Assembly (NCBI GenBank): GCA_958435945.1
Contig: CAUBIC010000001.1
Location: 186,001-250,000, forward strand
DNA: 64,000 bases
DNA from: an uncultured Collinsella sp.
Lineage (GTDB): Bacteria > Actinomycetota > Coriobacteriia > Coriobacteriales > Coriobacteriaceae
Direction of reading: 5' to 3'
A model generated the notes under the pieces. The model was given only the letters and a program-made list of their open reading frames with translations, ran no database searches and was not told where the DNA came from. The translations under genes and the position numbers were made by a program. Below are positions 1 to 7,428 of the stretch, piece after piece (the stretch's first letter is position 1; each line of letters opens with the position of its first letter).

Positions 1-38
1 CGCCGTTTCCGGTTGAGACCACCTGCTTGGACATCTTT

Positions 39-233
39 CTACGCCCGCTCCTGCAGAGCATAGATCGATTTGTCCATGTTGAACAGATATGCCACAACGC
101 AGACGATGAAGAACGCCGGCAGATTACCGAAACCGAAGATCTCGCAGCCAATGAGGATCGGCGCGAGTAGCGTGTTGGTGGCGCTGCCAAAGACGGCGGC
201 GTATCCCAGCGCGGCGCAGAGCTCGACGGGCAT
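39..233 (-). pseudogene. C-terminal fragment of a ClC-type chloride channel
   Basis: This 64-codon piece encodes only the last part of a ClC-family (voltage-gated chloride channel / Cl-/H+ antiporter) membrane protein. It carries the family's late-helix pattern GYAAVFGSATNTLLAPI, then IGCEIFG, a hydrophobic helix (FFIVCVVAYLF) and a short SIYALQ end. Full-length ClC proteins have about 400-450 residues, so the N-terminal 85 percent is missing. Upstream of codon 1 the sequence switches abruptly to an Abi_2-like coding sequence in another frame. The fragment therefore looks like the remnant of a recombination or deletion event, not an expressed gene. The apparent ATG lies within former coding sequence. 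The family assignment comes from remembered motif similarity. Confidence 0.65.
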
Positions 234-235
234 GC

Positions 236-613
236 CGAGTTGAGCCTCGTTATGGCGACATCTGGGTAACAGAAAGGCCCGCGTTCCTCAGAGGCAAGAT
301 AGGCAATTCTGCTTCTGAGGTAGATCTCAATTCTGCCGACCGCACTGCCGACCGCATCAAACATTAACTGCCGGAGGGCTCGGTCAAATTCATACGTGTA
401 GATGATGGTTTCGAATGTTGTGCCTTCGCGAAAGATGGTAATCCCGGACTTGCATTTGGTTTTGTAGGGAAACCAGTAGGCCGACAGTCTGTAGTGGTTG
501 GCTTCGACCAAAGCTCGCTCGAGTTCGCTTTGATCAGAGCACTTAAGACCCTTGTTTTCTGTCAATAGTGCTATTTGTTCGTTGATGGATATCCGCGACT
601 TCTGGTATTTCAT
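236..613 (-). pseudogene. Truncated Abi_2/AbiD-F-like abortive infection protein
   Basis: Reading the minus strand from ATG at 613 gives about 126 codons with the Abi_2 signature in order: ANHYRLSAYWFPYK, FREGTTFETII, YEFDRALRQLMFDAV, RIEIYLRSRIAYL and ERGPFCYPD. Abi_2 proteins (AbiD/AbiF) are phage-defence abortive infection proteins of about 300 residues, so only the N-terminal part remains. After about position 240 the same frame stays open to the window edge but becomes Ser/Arg-rich nonsense, because it reads the ClC remnant out of frame. The start is supported by AAGAGG a few bases upstream. Lower GC than the neighbours suggests acquired DNA. I call it a 3'-truncated defence gene that may still yield a chimeric product. 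Confidence 0.7.
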
Positions 614-683
614 TAAGCCTCTTGATAGAAAAAGAGCTGGAGTTGCGCATCGTTGAGAGGCTTTCCAGCTTTAGCAAAACAAA

Positions 684-710
684 CTTATAAGATGCGACGG
701 GCCGCGTCAA
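684..710 (-). promoter_or_regulatory. Candidate promoter of the truncated abi gene
   Basis: On the minus strand, TTGACG (705-710) is followed 15 bases later by TATAAG (684-689), inside an AT-rich stretch about 70 bases before the abi start. The spacer is shorter than the optimal 17, so the assignment is tentative. Confidence 0.35.
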
Positions 711-783
711 GATAATTGCTTGACAGCCTAGGAGGCGGCTGGTTGGCTGGCTTAAAACCTAGCGCGTGAAATGACGCTCCACG

Positions 784-1422
784 CTATTCAGCGCGCTTGA
801 TAGGATGACGAACCACGGTCTTAAGTTTCTCCGGCGCACACTTGCGTGGATCGGAAAGATAGATTTCGTGATGTAAACGGGTGTCTGAGAAGTCGGGGAC
901 ATAGCCCTGCTCGGTCGCATATTCATGCATGGCGTCTACGGTTGCCGGCTCGCTGTCGTAGGGTCCGGTATGCGTGCATTGAACGCAGAGACCCTCGTCA
1001 ACTTTAAGCAGCTCGACGGCAGAAAAGTCCAGTTTCTTTTTGGCCGTGGCTTCCGCGACCGCCCAGTCAAAGTCATCCTGAGTGACGAAATCGGGCAGGC
1101 GGATGCACGAGATAAAGTTGAAATCGTCCTTGCGTACATAATCGATGTCGCCGCTCGGGGAGTCTTGCCACCAGAAGCCCTCGAGCGGCGGTACCACAAA
1201 GTCGAAATAGCCCTTGATACTCCTTGAGCCTTTCTTCGACATCTTGACGGTATAGGCGATGCCGTAAAGCAGCGGCAGGGCGTTTTGATACTCGCCACCT
1301 TCGGTATTTGGGTCGCCCTTTCCGCGAACGGCAACGTAGCTCATAGGCGGGACAGTTACGATGCTCGGCTTGCTTGCAGGTTTGTAGAGCTCCTTGCATT
1401 CCTTCTTAAAGTCGAACGCCAT
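784..1422 (-). CDS. GyrI-like small-molecule-binding domain protein
   Basis: A 212-residue protein of the GyrI-like/SRPBCC-type small-molecule-binding group (GyrI-like, PF06445-related). The N-terminus MAFDFKKECKELY, the segment PSIVTVPPMSYVAVRGKGDP and the downstream FVVPPLEGFWW resemble stand-alone GyrI-like proteins of Firmicutes and Actinobacteria, which bind hydrophobic ligands or act as detoxifying hydrolases. No helix-turn-helix or membrane segment is present, so it is likely cytoplasmic. It stands alone, divergent from the ABC transporter that follows. The start is the first ATG in the frame and is preceded by an AAAGG-like site. The molecular function is not certain. Confidence 0.75.
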   Translation of the reverse strand: MAFDFKKECKELYKPASKPSIVTVPPMSYVAVRGKGDPNTEGGEYQNALPLLYGIAYTVKMSKKGSRSIKGYFDFVVPPLEGFWWQDSPSGDIDYVRKDDFNFISCIRLPDFVTQDDFDWAVAEATAKKKLDFSAVELLKVDEGLCVQCTHTGPYDSEPATVDAMHEYATEQGYVPDFSDTRLHHEIYLSDPRKCAPEKLKTVVRHPIKRAE

Positions 1423-1592
1423 GTTGGCCGCCTTTCTGCGTATTGGCCTGCTTAGATAACGGAATCATATCATAGAAACGAACAGCTGTTCGAATGATTT
1501 TGCTGACAGATAGAGATGCGTGCGTTGTGTTTGGCGGTCGGCCTGACCCCGTCGATGATTTCTCTGCCTTCCCGGCGCTTGCCTGCGCTCCC

Positions 1593-1640
1593 CGTTTCCC
1601 CATATAAAACCTGCCAAAATGAACCTGTCCCTTTTTGGTC
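1593..1640 (-). repeat. Foldback element, GGGACAGG-core family (copy 1, minus orientation)
   Basis: Read on the minus strand it is GACCAAAAAGGGACAGGTTC followed by ATTTTGGCAGG and a TTTTATATGGGGAAACG tail. Arms pair as CCAAAA/TTTTGG around the core. The same core and tail recur at 5164, 11282, 13416, 23398, 49708 and 54592. It lies in the gap between the divergent GyrI-like and ABC genes. Confidence 0.8.
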
Positions 1641-1692
1641 GGTGCGAAATGGGTAATACTAAGGAGTTATCCGACCAGATGGGAATTAATCG

Positions 1693-2394
1693 ATGGCTTA
1701 TATCGAATTCAAAGACGTCATCAAGGCGTACGGCGAGGGCGATGCCCGCATTCACGCGCTCGACGGCGCGAGCTTTACCGTTGAGCGCGGCGAGCTCGCC
1801 ATTATCCTGGGCGCCTCGGGTGCCGGCAAGACTACGGCGCTCAACATCCTGGGTGGCATGGATACGGTAACCTCCGGCACTGTGACGGTGGACGGGCGCG
1901 ACGTGAGCTCCGCCAACGAGGCGCAGCTCGTGGAATACCGCCGTGCCGACGTCGGCTTTGTCTTCCAGTTCTACAATCTGGTCCCCAACTTGACGGCGCT
2001 CGAAAACGTCGAGCTCGCGGCTCAGATCTGCCCCGATTCGCTTGATGCCGAACAGACGCTTCGTCAGGTTGGCCTGGGCGAGCGCCTGGGCAACTTTCCG
2101 GCACAGCTTTCGGGCGGCGAGCAGCAGCGCGTGTCCATTGCCCGCGCACTGGCCAAGAATCCCAAGCTGCTTTTGTGCGACGAGCCCACGGGTGCACTCG
2201 ACTACAAAACCGGCAAGCAGATCTTGCAGTTGCTACAGGACACCTGCCGCAAGCAGGACATCACGGTCATTATCATCACCCACAACTCCGCGCTGGCGCC
2301 CATGGCCGATCGCCTGATCCGCTTTAAGAGCGGCCGCGTGGAGAGCGAGACGGTCCAGCAAAATCCCGTGCCTATCGAGACGATCGAGTGGTAG
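1693..2394 (+). CDS. ABC transporter ATP-binding protein (LolD/MacB type)
   Basis: This 233-residue cytoplasmic ATPase energises the FtsX-like permease encoded immediately downstream. Visible motifs are Walker A GASGAGKTT (about residues 38-46), the signature LSGGEQQRVSIARAL, Walker B LLLCDEPTGALD and the switch histidine in IIITHN. The PTGALD variant and short length match the LolD/MacB/FtsE-like group that works with FtsX-domain permeases in mechanotransmission, lipoprotein or peptide export, and bacitracin-type resistance. The end overlaps the start of the permease gene, which indicates translational coupling. The ATG is followed by the typical opening of this family (MAYIEFKDVIKAYG). The substrate cannot be read from the sequence. 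Confidence 0.95.
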   Translation: MAYIEFKDVIKAYGEGDARIHALDGASFTVERGELAIILGASGAGKTTALNILGGMDTVTSGTVTVDGRDVSSANEAQLVEYRRADVGFVFQFYNLVPNLTALENVELAAQICPDSLDAEQTLRQVGLGERLGNFPAQLSGGEQQRVSIARALAKNPKLLLCDEPTGALDYKTGKQILQLLQDTCRKQDITVIIITHNSALAPMADRLIRFKSGRVESETVQQNPVPIETIEW

Positions 2395-5165
2395 CGCCCA
2401 TGGACCAAGATTGCCAAAACAGCCAAAACCACGATACGGAGCACGCGGGCCGCGACCGGGAGTTCGCGACCTACCGTACCGCCCAAAGCTCAAACGATAT
2501 GGTGCCGACGGTTTTTCGCCGTGGCATCTACCGCACGATTCGGGGCAGTCTTAAGCGCTTCCTATCTATCGTGGTCATCACTGCGCTTGGCGTGAGCGTG
2601 ATGTGCGGCCTTAAGGCGGGCTGCGAGGATTTGTGCGATTCGGTCGACGCCTATTTTGACCAGCAGAATGTCTATGACATTAACGTGCAGTCGACCTATG
2701 GCCTTACGCGCGACGATCTCGCGGCTATCCAAGAGGTCGACGGCGTCGAGACGGTCGAGGGCATCTACACCGAGACCGCCTACACCGCCGTGGGCACAAC
2801 GCGCGAGCGCGTGGTCGTGCAAAGTCTCTCCAAGGAGAACATCGATCAGCCGGTGCTGGTGAGCGGCGATTTGCCCGAGAGCGCCGATGAAGTCGCGGTG
2901 ACTTCGAAGTTCCTGAAGGCTTCGGGCAAAAAGCTCGGCGATACGGTGAGTTTTGCCGCCAATGACGCGAGCTCGTCCAACCAAAGTGCCAAGGATCAGT
3001 TTGCCGCGGGCGATTACACCATTACGGCCGAGGTCCTCGATCCTACCGACGTGAGCTCCGACTCGACAGTCAACGCCTTTCGCGCTGCTTCGGCTGCGGA
3101 CTATAAGTTCTATGTGAGCGAGGATGCCGCGACATCTTCTTCCTACTCCGCAGTCCACGTGATCGTCGAGGGAGCCAAGAGTCTTAACTCCTATTCGGAT
3201 GCCTACACGGCAAAGATCAACGAGGTCAAAGGCAACATCGAGAAGATCCGCGAGGAGCGTGAGAAGGCGCGCGTCCAGGAGTTGACGGTTGACACGCCGA
3301 CAAGCTTGGATACGGCCGAGCGTCAGGCCGCCATGCTCTTTGGGATCGAGCAGGATAACATCAACCGTATGGCCGAGGGCAGCGAGGAGCGCGTCCAGGC
3401 TCAGGCCGAGTTGGACCAGCGCCGCGCCGCCGCCGACCAGCATTTTGCCGATGCCCGCGCCGAGCTTTCCGATCTGGGCGAATGCACCTGGTACATTCAG
3501 GACCGCGGTAACATCGCAAGCTACTCGAGCGTCGAGAGCGACAGTTCTTCGATCGAGGCCATCGCCACGGTTTTCCCATTTATCTTCTTTGTCGTCGCTG
3601 TGCTCATCAGTCTTACCACCGCCACGCGCATGGTCGAGGAGGAGCGCACGCTTATTGGCCTGTACAAGGCGCTTGGCTATTCACGCGAGCGCATCCTGTC
3701 CAAATACGTGGACTATGTGCTGTGGGCATGTCTGATCGGCGGCGTGCTCGGCAATATCATCGGATTTGTGGGCCTGCCGCTGTTCCTGTTTACGGTGTTC
3801 GACGACATGTACTCGCTGCCCCAGATGTTGCTCTCGTACGACATCGTGTCCTCAATCGTCTCGGTGGCGCTGTTTGCCGTGGGCGTGGTGGGCGCTACGA
3901 TTATCGCCTGCCGCCACGAGATGGCCGAGACCCCAGCCTCGCTCATGCGTCCCAAGGCCCCACGCGCCGGCTCTCGCATCTTGCTTGAGCGCATCGGCTT
4001 TATCTGGCGCCGCATGAGCTTTTTGAACAAGGTGGCGGCGCGTAACCTGTTCCGCTACAAAAAGCGCGCCTTTATGACCATCTTCGGTATCGCTGGCTGC
4101 ACGGCGCTCGTGATCTGCGGTATGGGCATTCGCGACACGTCGGTGGCGCTTTCGCCCAAACAGTACGGGCATATCACGCGCTACGACCTGCTGGCGGTCG
4201 CCAATCCCGACGATTTTTCGCAGACGTGCGCGGCATTGGATGAGCGCAGCGCGGCCAATGATTTCAACGTGACCGTGACCTCGACCCTGCCGATTATGAC
4301 CGACAACGTCACCTTTACGTTTGGCGGCAAGAGCGAGACCGTGCAGCTGATCGTGGTGCCCGATAACCGCACGAGTGACTTGGGCGATTACGTGCGTCTG
4401 GAGGATGAGTCCAAAGAACCGCTGCCTTTGCGTGACGGAGACGTGTATCTGAGCAAAAGTTCACAGCTGGTGCTGGGGATTCAGCCGGGCGATACGGCTC
4501 ACGTCCAGGATTCGTCGCTCAATGTTGCCAAGGTCAAAGTCAGCGACATTTCGCTTAACTATCTGGGCAACACGCTTTACATGACGCAGGGCACCTATGA
4601 GCGTGCGTTCGGTCGAAGCGCACGTCTTAACGGCGTCTTTGTGCTGCTTAAGGGCTCGTCGGCCGACCAGATTGCGTTTAGCAAGAATCTTAAGAGTGAC
4701 GGTTGGCTTACGATTTCGAGTACGGCCGAGCATTGGGAAAACTATGAGGCGAACTTTACGATTATCAATTCGGTCGTGGTGCTCGTGACCTTCATGGCGG
4801 CGTGCCTATCGTTTGTGGTGGTGTTTACGCTGTCCAACACGAATATCTCCGAGCGCGAGCGCGAGCTGGCGACCATTAAGGTGTTGGGCTTCCGTCGCGG
4901 TGAGGTGCACCATTACGTCAACAAGGAGACGTTGATCCTCACGGCGATTGGCGCTGCGCTGGGCGTGCCGCTGGGCGGCTTGCTGGCCGAGAGTTTTACG
5001 TACATTTTGCAGATGCCGTCGCTGTACTTTGACGTCGAAGTCGAGCCGCTGAGCTACGTGCTTGCCGTGGTGCTTTCCTTTGGCTTTACGTTTATCGTCA
5101 ACCTCGCCACCAATCGTACCCTCAACAAGATCGACATGGTCGGCGCCCTCAAGAGTGCCGAGTAA
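2388..5165 (+). CDS. FtsX-like ABC transporter permease (large)
   Basis: A 925-residue membrane protein with two FtsX-type permease halves. It begins with a cytoplasmic stretch and a first membrane helix (IVVITALGVSVMCGL), then a large extracytoplasmic region with MacB-like periplasmic sequence and a charged helical stretch rich in Glu/Arg (about 275-350). A three-helix FtsX block with the ERTLIGLYKALGYSRERI motif follows, then a second extracytoplasmic domain and a C-terminal FtsX block with ERELATIKVLGFRRGEV. These paired motifs define the family. GTG at 2388 overlaps the ATPase stop; ATG at 2400 is an alternative start. Its TAA lies inside a foldback element. It probably moves or signals hydrophobic substrates together with the upstream ATPase. 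Confidence 0.93.
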   Translation: MVAPMDQDCQNSQNHDTEHAGRDREFATYRTAQSSNDMVPTVFRRGIYRTIRGSLKRFLSIVVITALGVSVMCGLKAGCEDLCDSVDAYFDQQNVYDINVQSTYGLTRDDLAAIQEVDGVETVEGIYTETAYTAVGTTRERVVVQSLSKENIDQPVLVSGDLPESADEVAVTSKFLKASGKKLGDTVSFAANDASSSNQSAKDQFAAGDYTITAEVLDPTDVSSDSTVNAFRAASAADYKFYVSEDAATSSSYSAVHVIVEGAKSLNSYSDAYTAKINEVKGNIEKIREEREKARVQELTVDTPTSLDTAERQAAMLFGIEQDNINRMAEGSEERVQAQAELDQRRAAADQHFADARAELSDLGECTWYIQDRGNIASYSSVESDSSSIEAIATVFPFIFFVVAVLISLTTATRMVEEERTLIGLYKALGYSRERILSKYVDYVLWACLIGGVLGNIIGFVGLPLFLFTVFDDMYSLPQMLLSYDIVSSIVSVALFAVGVVGATIIACRHEMAETPASLMRPKAPRAGSRILLERIGFIWRRMSFLNKVAARNLFRYKKRAFMTIFGIAGCTALVICGMGIRDTSVALSPKQYGHITRYDLLAVANPDDFSQTCAALDERSAANDFNVTVTSTLPIMTDNVTFTFGGKSETVQLIVVPDNRTSDLGDYVRLEDESKEPLPLRDGDVYLSKSSQLVLGIQPGDTAHVQDSSLNVAKVKVSDISLNYLGNTLYMTQGTYERAFGRSARLNGVFVLLKGSSADQIAFSKNLKSDGWLTISSTAEHWENYEANFTIINSVVVLVTFMAACLSFVVVFTLSNTNISERERELATIKVLGFRRGEVHHYVNKETLILTAIGAALGVPLGGLLAESFTYILQMPSLYFDVEVEPLSYVLAVVLSFGFTFIVNLATNRTLNKIDMVGALKSAE

Positions 5166-5215
5166 CCTGCCAAAAAGGGACAGGTTTATTTTGGCAGGTT
5201 TTATCTGGGCAAACG
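5164..5215 (+). repeat. Foldback element, GGGACAGG-core family (copy 2)
   Basis: AACCTGCCAAAA and TTTTGGCAGGTT form a 12-bp stem around core GGGACAGGTTTA, followed by the conserved tail TTTATCTGGGCAAACG. The left arm starts inside the TAA stop of the permease gene. With a T-rich segment after the stem it could also act as a weak terminator. Confidence 0.88.
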
Positions 5216-5280
5216 CCGGACACCTACGGGCGATCCGGCGTTTGCCCCGTTTTGCTGGGGATGTCTGTCGTTCAGTGCTC

Positions 5281-5601
5281 TTACTGGCCAATCCAGTGTT
5301 GCGCATAGCTCTTAATGTCCTCGGTAAAACCGTCAAGGTCGTCAAGGGTGATCACGCTGTCGATAAGCAAATTGGCTATCTCGCGGTGCATTGTGCTGCG
5401 GCGAATGTCGTTTGCAATTACGCCTGAGGACAGCTTGTCTCTATTGAGGTGCTCTTCTAGTGCCCAAAATCTACTGGACGCTTCGCTGTCGCCGTTCAGC
5501 ATCTCAACGTACTGGCCGATGAGCTTTTCCATATAACGTTCTTGCCATTGAGGAAGCATTTTCTTAAACAGCTTCCAGTCGCTTTCGGCTACGTCGCGCA
5601 T
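5281..5601 (-). CDS. Small conserved hypothetical protein (about 106 aa)
   Basis: An all-helical small soluble protein with the conserved pattern MRDVAESDWKLFKKMLPQWQ, ERYMEKLIGQYVEML, FWALEEHLNRDKLSSGV and ITLDDLDGFTEDIK. Short proteins of this pattern are widespread in gut Clostridia and Coriobacteriia. They are often mislabelled multidrug transporter, but no membrane segment is present. I chose ATG at 5601 over the upstream ATG at 5643 because GGAGGAC lies just upstream and the family homology starts there. The function is unknown. It stands alone, convergent with the ABC permease gene. Confidence 0.75.
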   Translation of the reverse strand: MRDVAESDWKLFKKMLPQWQERYMEKLIGQYVEMLNGDSEASSRFWALEEHLNRDKLSSGVIANDIRRSTMHREIANLLIDSVITLDDLDGFTEDIKSYAQHWIGQ

Positions 5602-5729
5602 ATGTCCTCCGCTCGTCAAACGGGCTTTCCATTTGCCTTTCATTCTATTTGGTTTTCGCTCGCAGGCGTGGATGAGAGGCTCTCTTTAGCCTTCGAGATT
5701 GGGCTTGAATGGGTCGTATGCCACAAAAC

Positions 5730-5869
5730 GGGCCTATCTACTACGTTTAATTGGATACTCTCAATCATGCCAGGAAAACGAAAAATAAAACCGCAGGTAA
5801 AAGGCCTGTCGATTTTCAAAAAAGGCAGGTATGGTCGGCTCTCTCGAGTTAAACGTAGTAAAGTGGCCC
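5730..5869. repeat. Long-loop inverted repeat
   Basis: Left arm GGGCC (5730-5734) plus TACTACGTTTAA (5739-5750) pairs with TTAAACGTAGTA (5849-5860) plus GGCCC (5865-5869), separated by symmetric 4-base mismatches. About 98 bases lie between the arms, including a GCAGGT.../...GGCAGG patch. It lies in the 448-base gap between 5601 and 6050, which otherwise shows no gene. Confidence 0.7.
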
Positions 5870-5931
5870 TTTTCTTGGCGCGTGGTCAGCTCAATGCTAA
5901 TCTCCGTGCCGGAACTGGCCCAGTTGTTTGT

Positions 5932-6000
5932 AAGTTGCGGTGATATAGGGACTGTTTGGCGCTTTGGAGCCTCAAAACAGTCCCTATATCACCGCAACTT
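5932..6000. repeat. Foldback element, AGTTGCGGTGATATAG family (copy 1)
   Basis: A perfect 26-bp inverted repeat (5932-5957 with 5975-6000) around a 17-base loop. The outer part AAGTTGCGGTGATATAG is shared with copies at 7156 and 14465. The inner part GGACTGTTT is specific to this copy. Confidence 0.9.
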
Positions 6001-6049
6001 GGAAGGGGCGGGCGGTGTCGGATGAGTGGCGCTGGCTGGTTGGGGCGGT

Positions 6050-6970
6050 TTAGGCCTGTTTGCGGCACTTCCATTGTTTGCGACACCAGCGCATGAGCGC
6101 CTTTACGATGGGAATCGTGATGAGGATGATCCATGCAGGATGGGGCTGTCCCAAACAGAGCCACATGTAGAGGAACCAAGCGATGGCGGCTGCTGGATAG
6201 ACGCATTCAGTGAGCTTTGACAAATGGCGTCGATCGATAAAGGCACCAATCGCGTAGTAGACGGGAACCAAAAAGACGAGGAAAAGCCCCATGCCCCATG
6301 TGCCGTAGACAATGCCGAGCACCAGATAGGCGAGAGTGACAAGTGCGGGGAAGGGGAATTTGTTCCATGCACGTCCGACCTTGGTGTGGAAATGCTTGCC
6401 ATGATGGTCGAGCTTGTCGTGTGCTTCCTTCCAGCTGGAAAACGTCTCGCCGTCGATGGTGACGGTGCCGTCGTCATTGGTACGCACGCTATGTCCATCG
6501 TCCTCAAGCGTATCGATATGCACGCCGCCCGGCCCCACATGCACCTCTTCGCCCTTGCGCTCGTTGGTCACATGGATGCCGCTCCAACCAACATGGACTT
6601 CCTCGCCTTTATTGGGATCAATGACGTGGATACCGCGCGCGAGGGAAATATCGACAAGTGGCTTGTCACCGCAATCGACGTGCTCGGCAGAATCCTCAGC
6701 CTCGTCAGCCACATCCGCCGTCTCGGTGTCGGCGCTACCGTCCTCCGGGCCGTCGGCATCGTTGGCCGCCTCCCCATATAGCAGCTTGTCCAACGACACG
6801 CCATACAGCGCGGCGAGCGCAATGAGGTTATCGGTATCGGGTGAGGACTCGCTGCGCTCCCATTTACTAACAGCCTGGCGGCTTACGCCCAGCTGGGCAG
6901 CAAGCGCCTCCTGAGAAAGCCCGGCAGCTTTACGGCGATCGACGAGGCGCTGTGCCATCGCAAGATCCAT
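6050..6970 (-). CDS. XRE-family transcriptional regulator with C-terminal membrane segments
   Basis: The N-terminal 60 residues form a lambda-repressor-type helix-turn-helix (LSQEALAAQLGVSRQAVSKWERSES). A linker rich in Asp/Glu follows, then a repetitive beta-like region (KGEEVHVGWSGIHV, KGEEVHVGPGGVHI), and finally two to three hydrophobic helices (LVTLAYLVLGIVYGTWGM; AAAIAWFLYMWLCLG). It is therefore probably a membrane-tethered DNA-binding protein that senses envelope or ionic state; that role is inferred. I chose the start at 6970, with AAGGAA upstream, over an in-frame ATG at 7042, because the HTH domain begins only a few residues later. No partner gene is adjacent. Confidence 0.88.
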   Translation of the reverse strand: MDLAMAQRLVDRRKAAGLSQEALAAQLGVSRQAVSKWERSESSPDTDNLIALAALYGVSLDKLLYGEAANDADGPEDGSADTETADVADEAEDSAEHVDCGDKPLVDISLARGIHVIDPNKGEEVHVGWSGIHVTNERKGEEVHVGPGGVHIDTLEDDGHSVRTNDDGTVTIDGETFSSWKEAHDKLDHHGKHFHTKVGRAWNKFPFPALVTLAYLVLGIVYGTWGMGLFLVFLVPVYYAIGAFIDRRHLSKLTECVYPAAAIAWFLYMWLCLGQPHPAWIILITIPIVKALMRWCRKQWKCRKQA

Positions 6971-7155
6971 GGTGGTTCCTTTCGTTTGATGGTCGAATCG
7001 AATGAGCCGAGTATGCCGAGAACAACCGGTAGCGACCACCATTTCTAGTTAGAATCTGCTCAAACCCTACCGCAACTACTGGTAGCAACCCCTAACGACC
7101 AGCCATTTTAGGACAAATGTCAATGCAAGTAGCAGCCAAGAGCTCCCACTCAGTA

Positions 7156-7222
7156 AATTGCGGTGGAGTAGTTCCTAAATTCAGCCATTTGCGGACTAAG
7201 CAGGAACTATTTCACCGCAACT
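7156..7222. repeat. Foldback element, AGTTGCGGTGATATAG family (copy 2)
   Basis: Arms AATTGCGGTGGAGTAGTTCCT (7156-7176) and AGGAACTATTTCACCGCAACT (7202-7222) pair over 21 positions; the three non-identical positions are compatible with G-T pairs or a mismatch. It lies in the 458-base gap between the XRE gene and pfkA. Confidence 0.85.
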
Positions 7223-7284
7223 GAATTTCAGGTCAGGCACCCGCAGCAAGAAGGCGAATAGCCTCGGTCTCCTTAGTTACCGTA

Positions 7285-7405
7285 GGAGGCCCCAGGGCTT
7301 ACCTCCCAAATCTTTCCGCAGGACGGAAGGACCCCGCCGCGCGAAGCGCACGGCGGGGTCCTGACATGTCCGAGGACGATTTGGGAGGTAAGCCCTGGGG
7401 CCTCC
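7285..7405. repeat. Long nested foldback (perfect 27-bp outer stem)
   Basis: Positions 7285-7311 are the exact reverse complement of 7379-7405. Inside lies a second stem, GGACCCCGCCG (7329-7339) with CGGCGGGGTCC (7351-7361), capped by CGC-GAA-GCG. It ends 23 bases beyond the stop of pfkA. There is no T-run, so it is not a standard terminator. It could form a cruciform in DNA or a very stable 121-base RNA hairpin. Confidence 0.9.
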
Positions 7406-7428
7406 GATGGGGGCGGTTCCAGCCGAGG

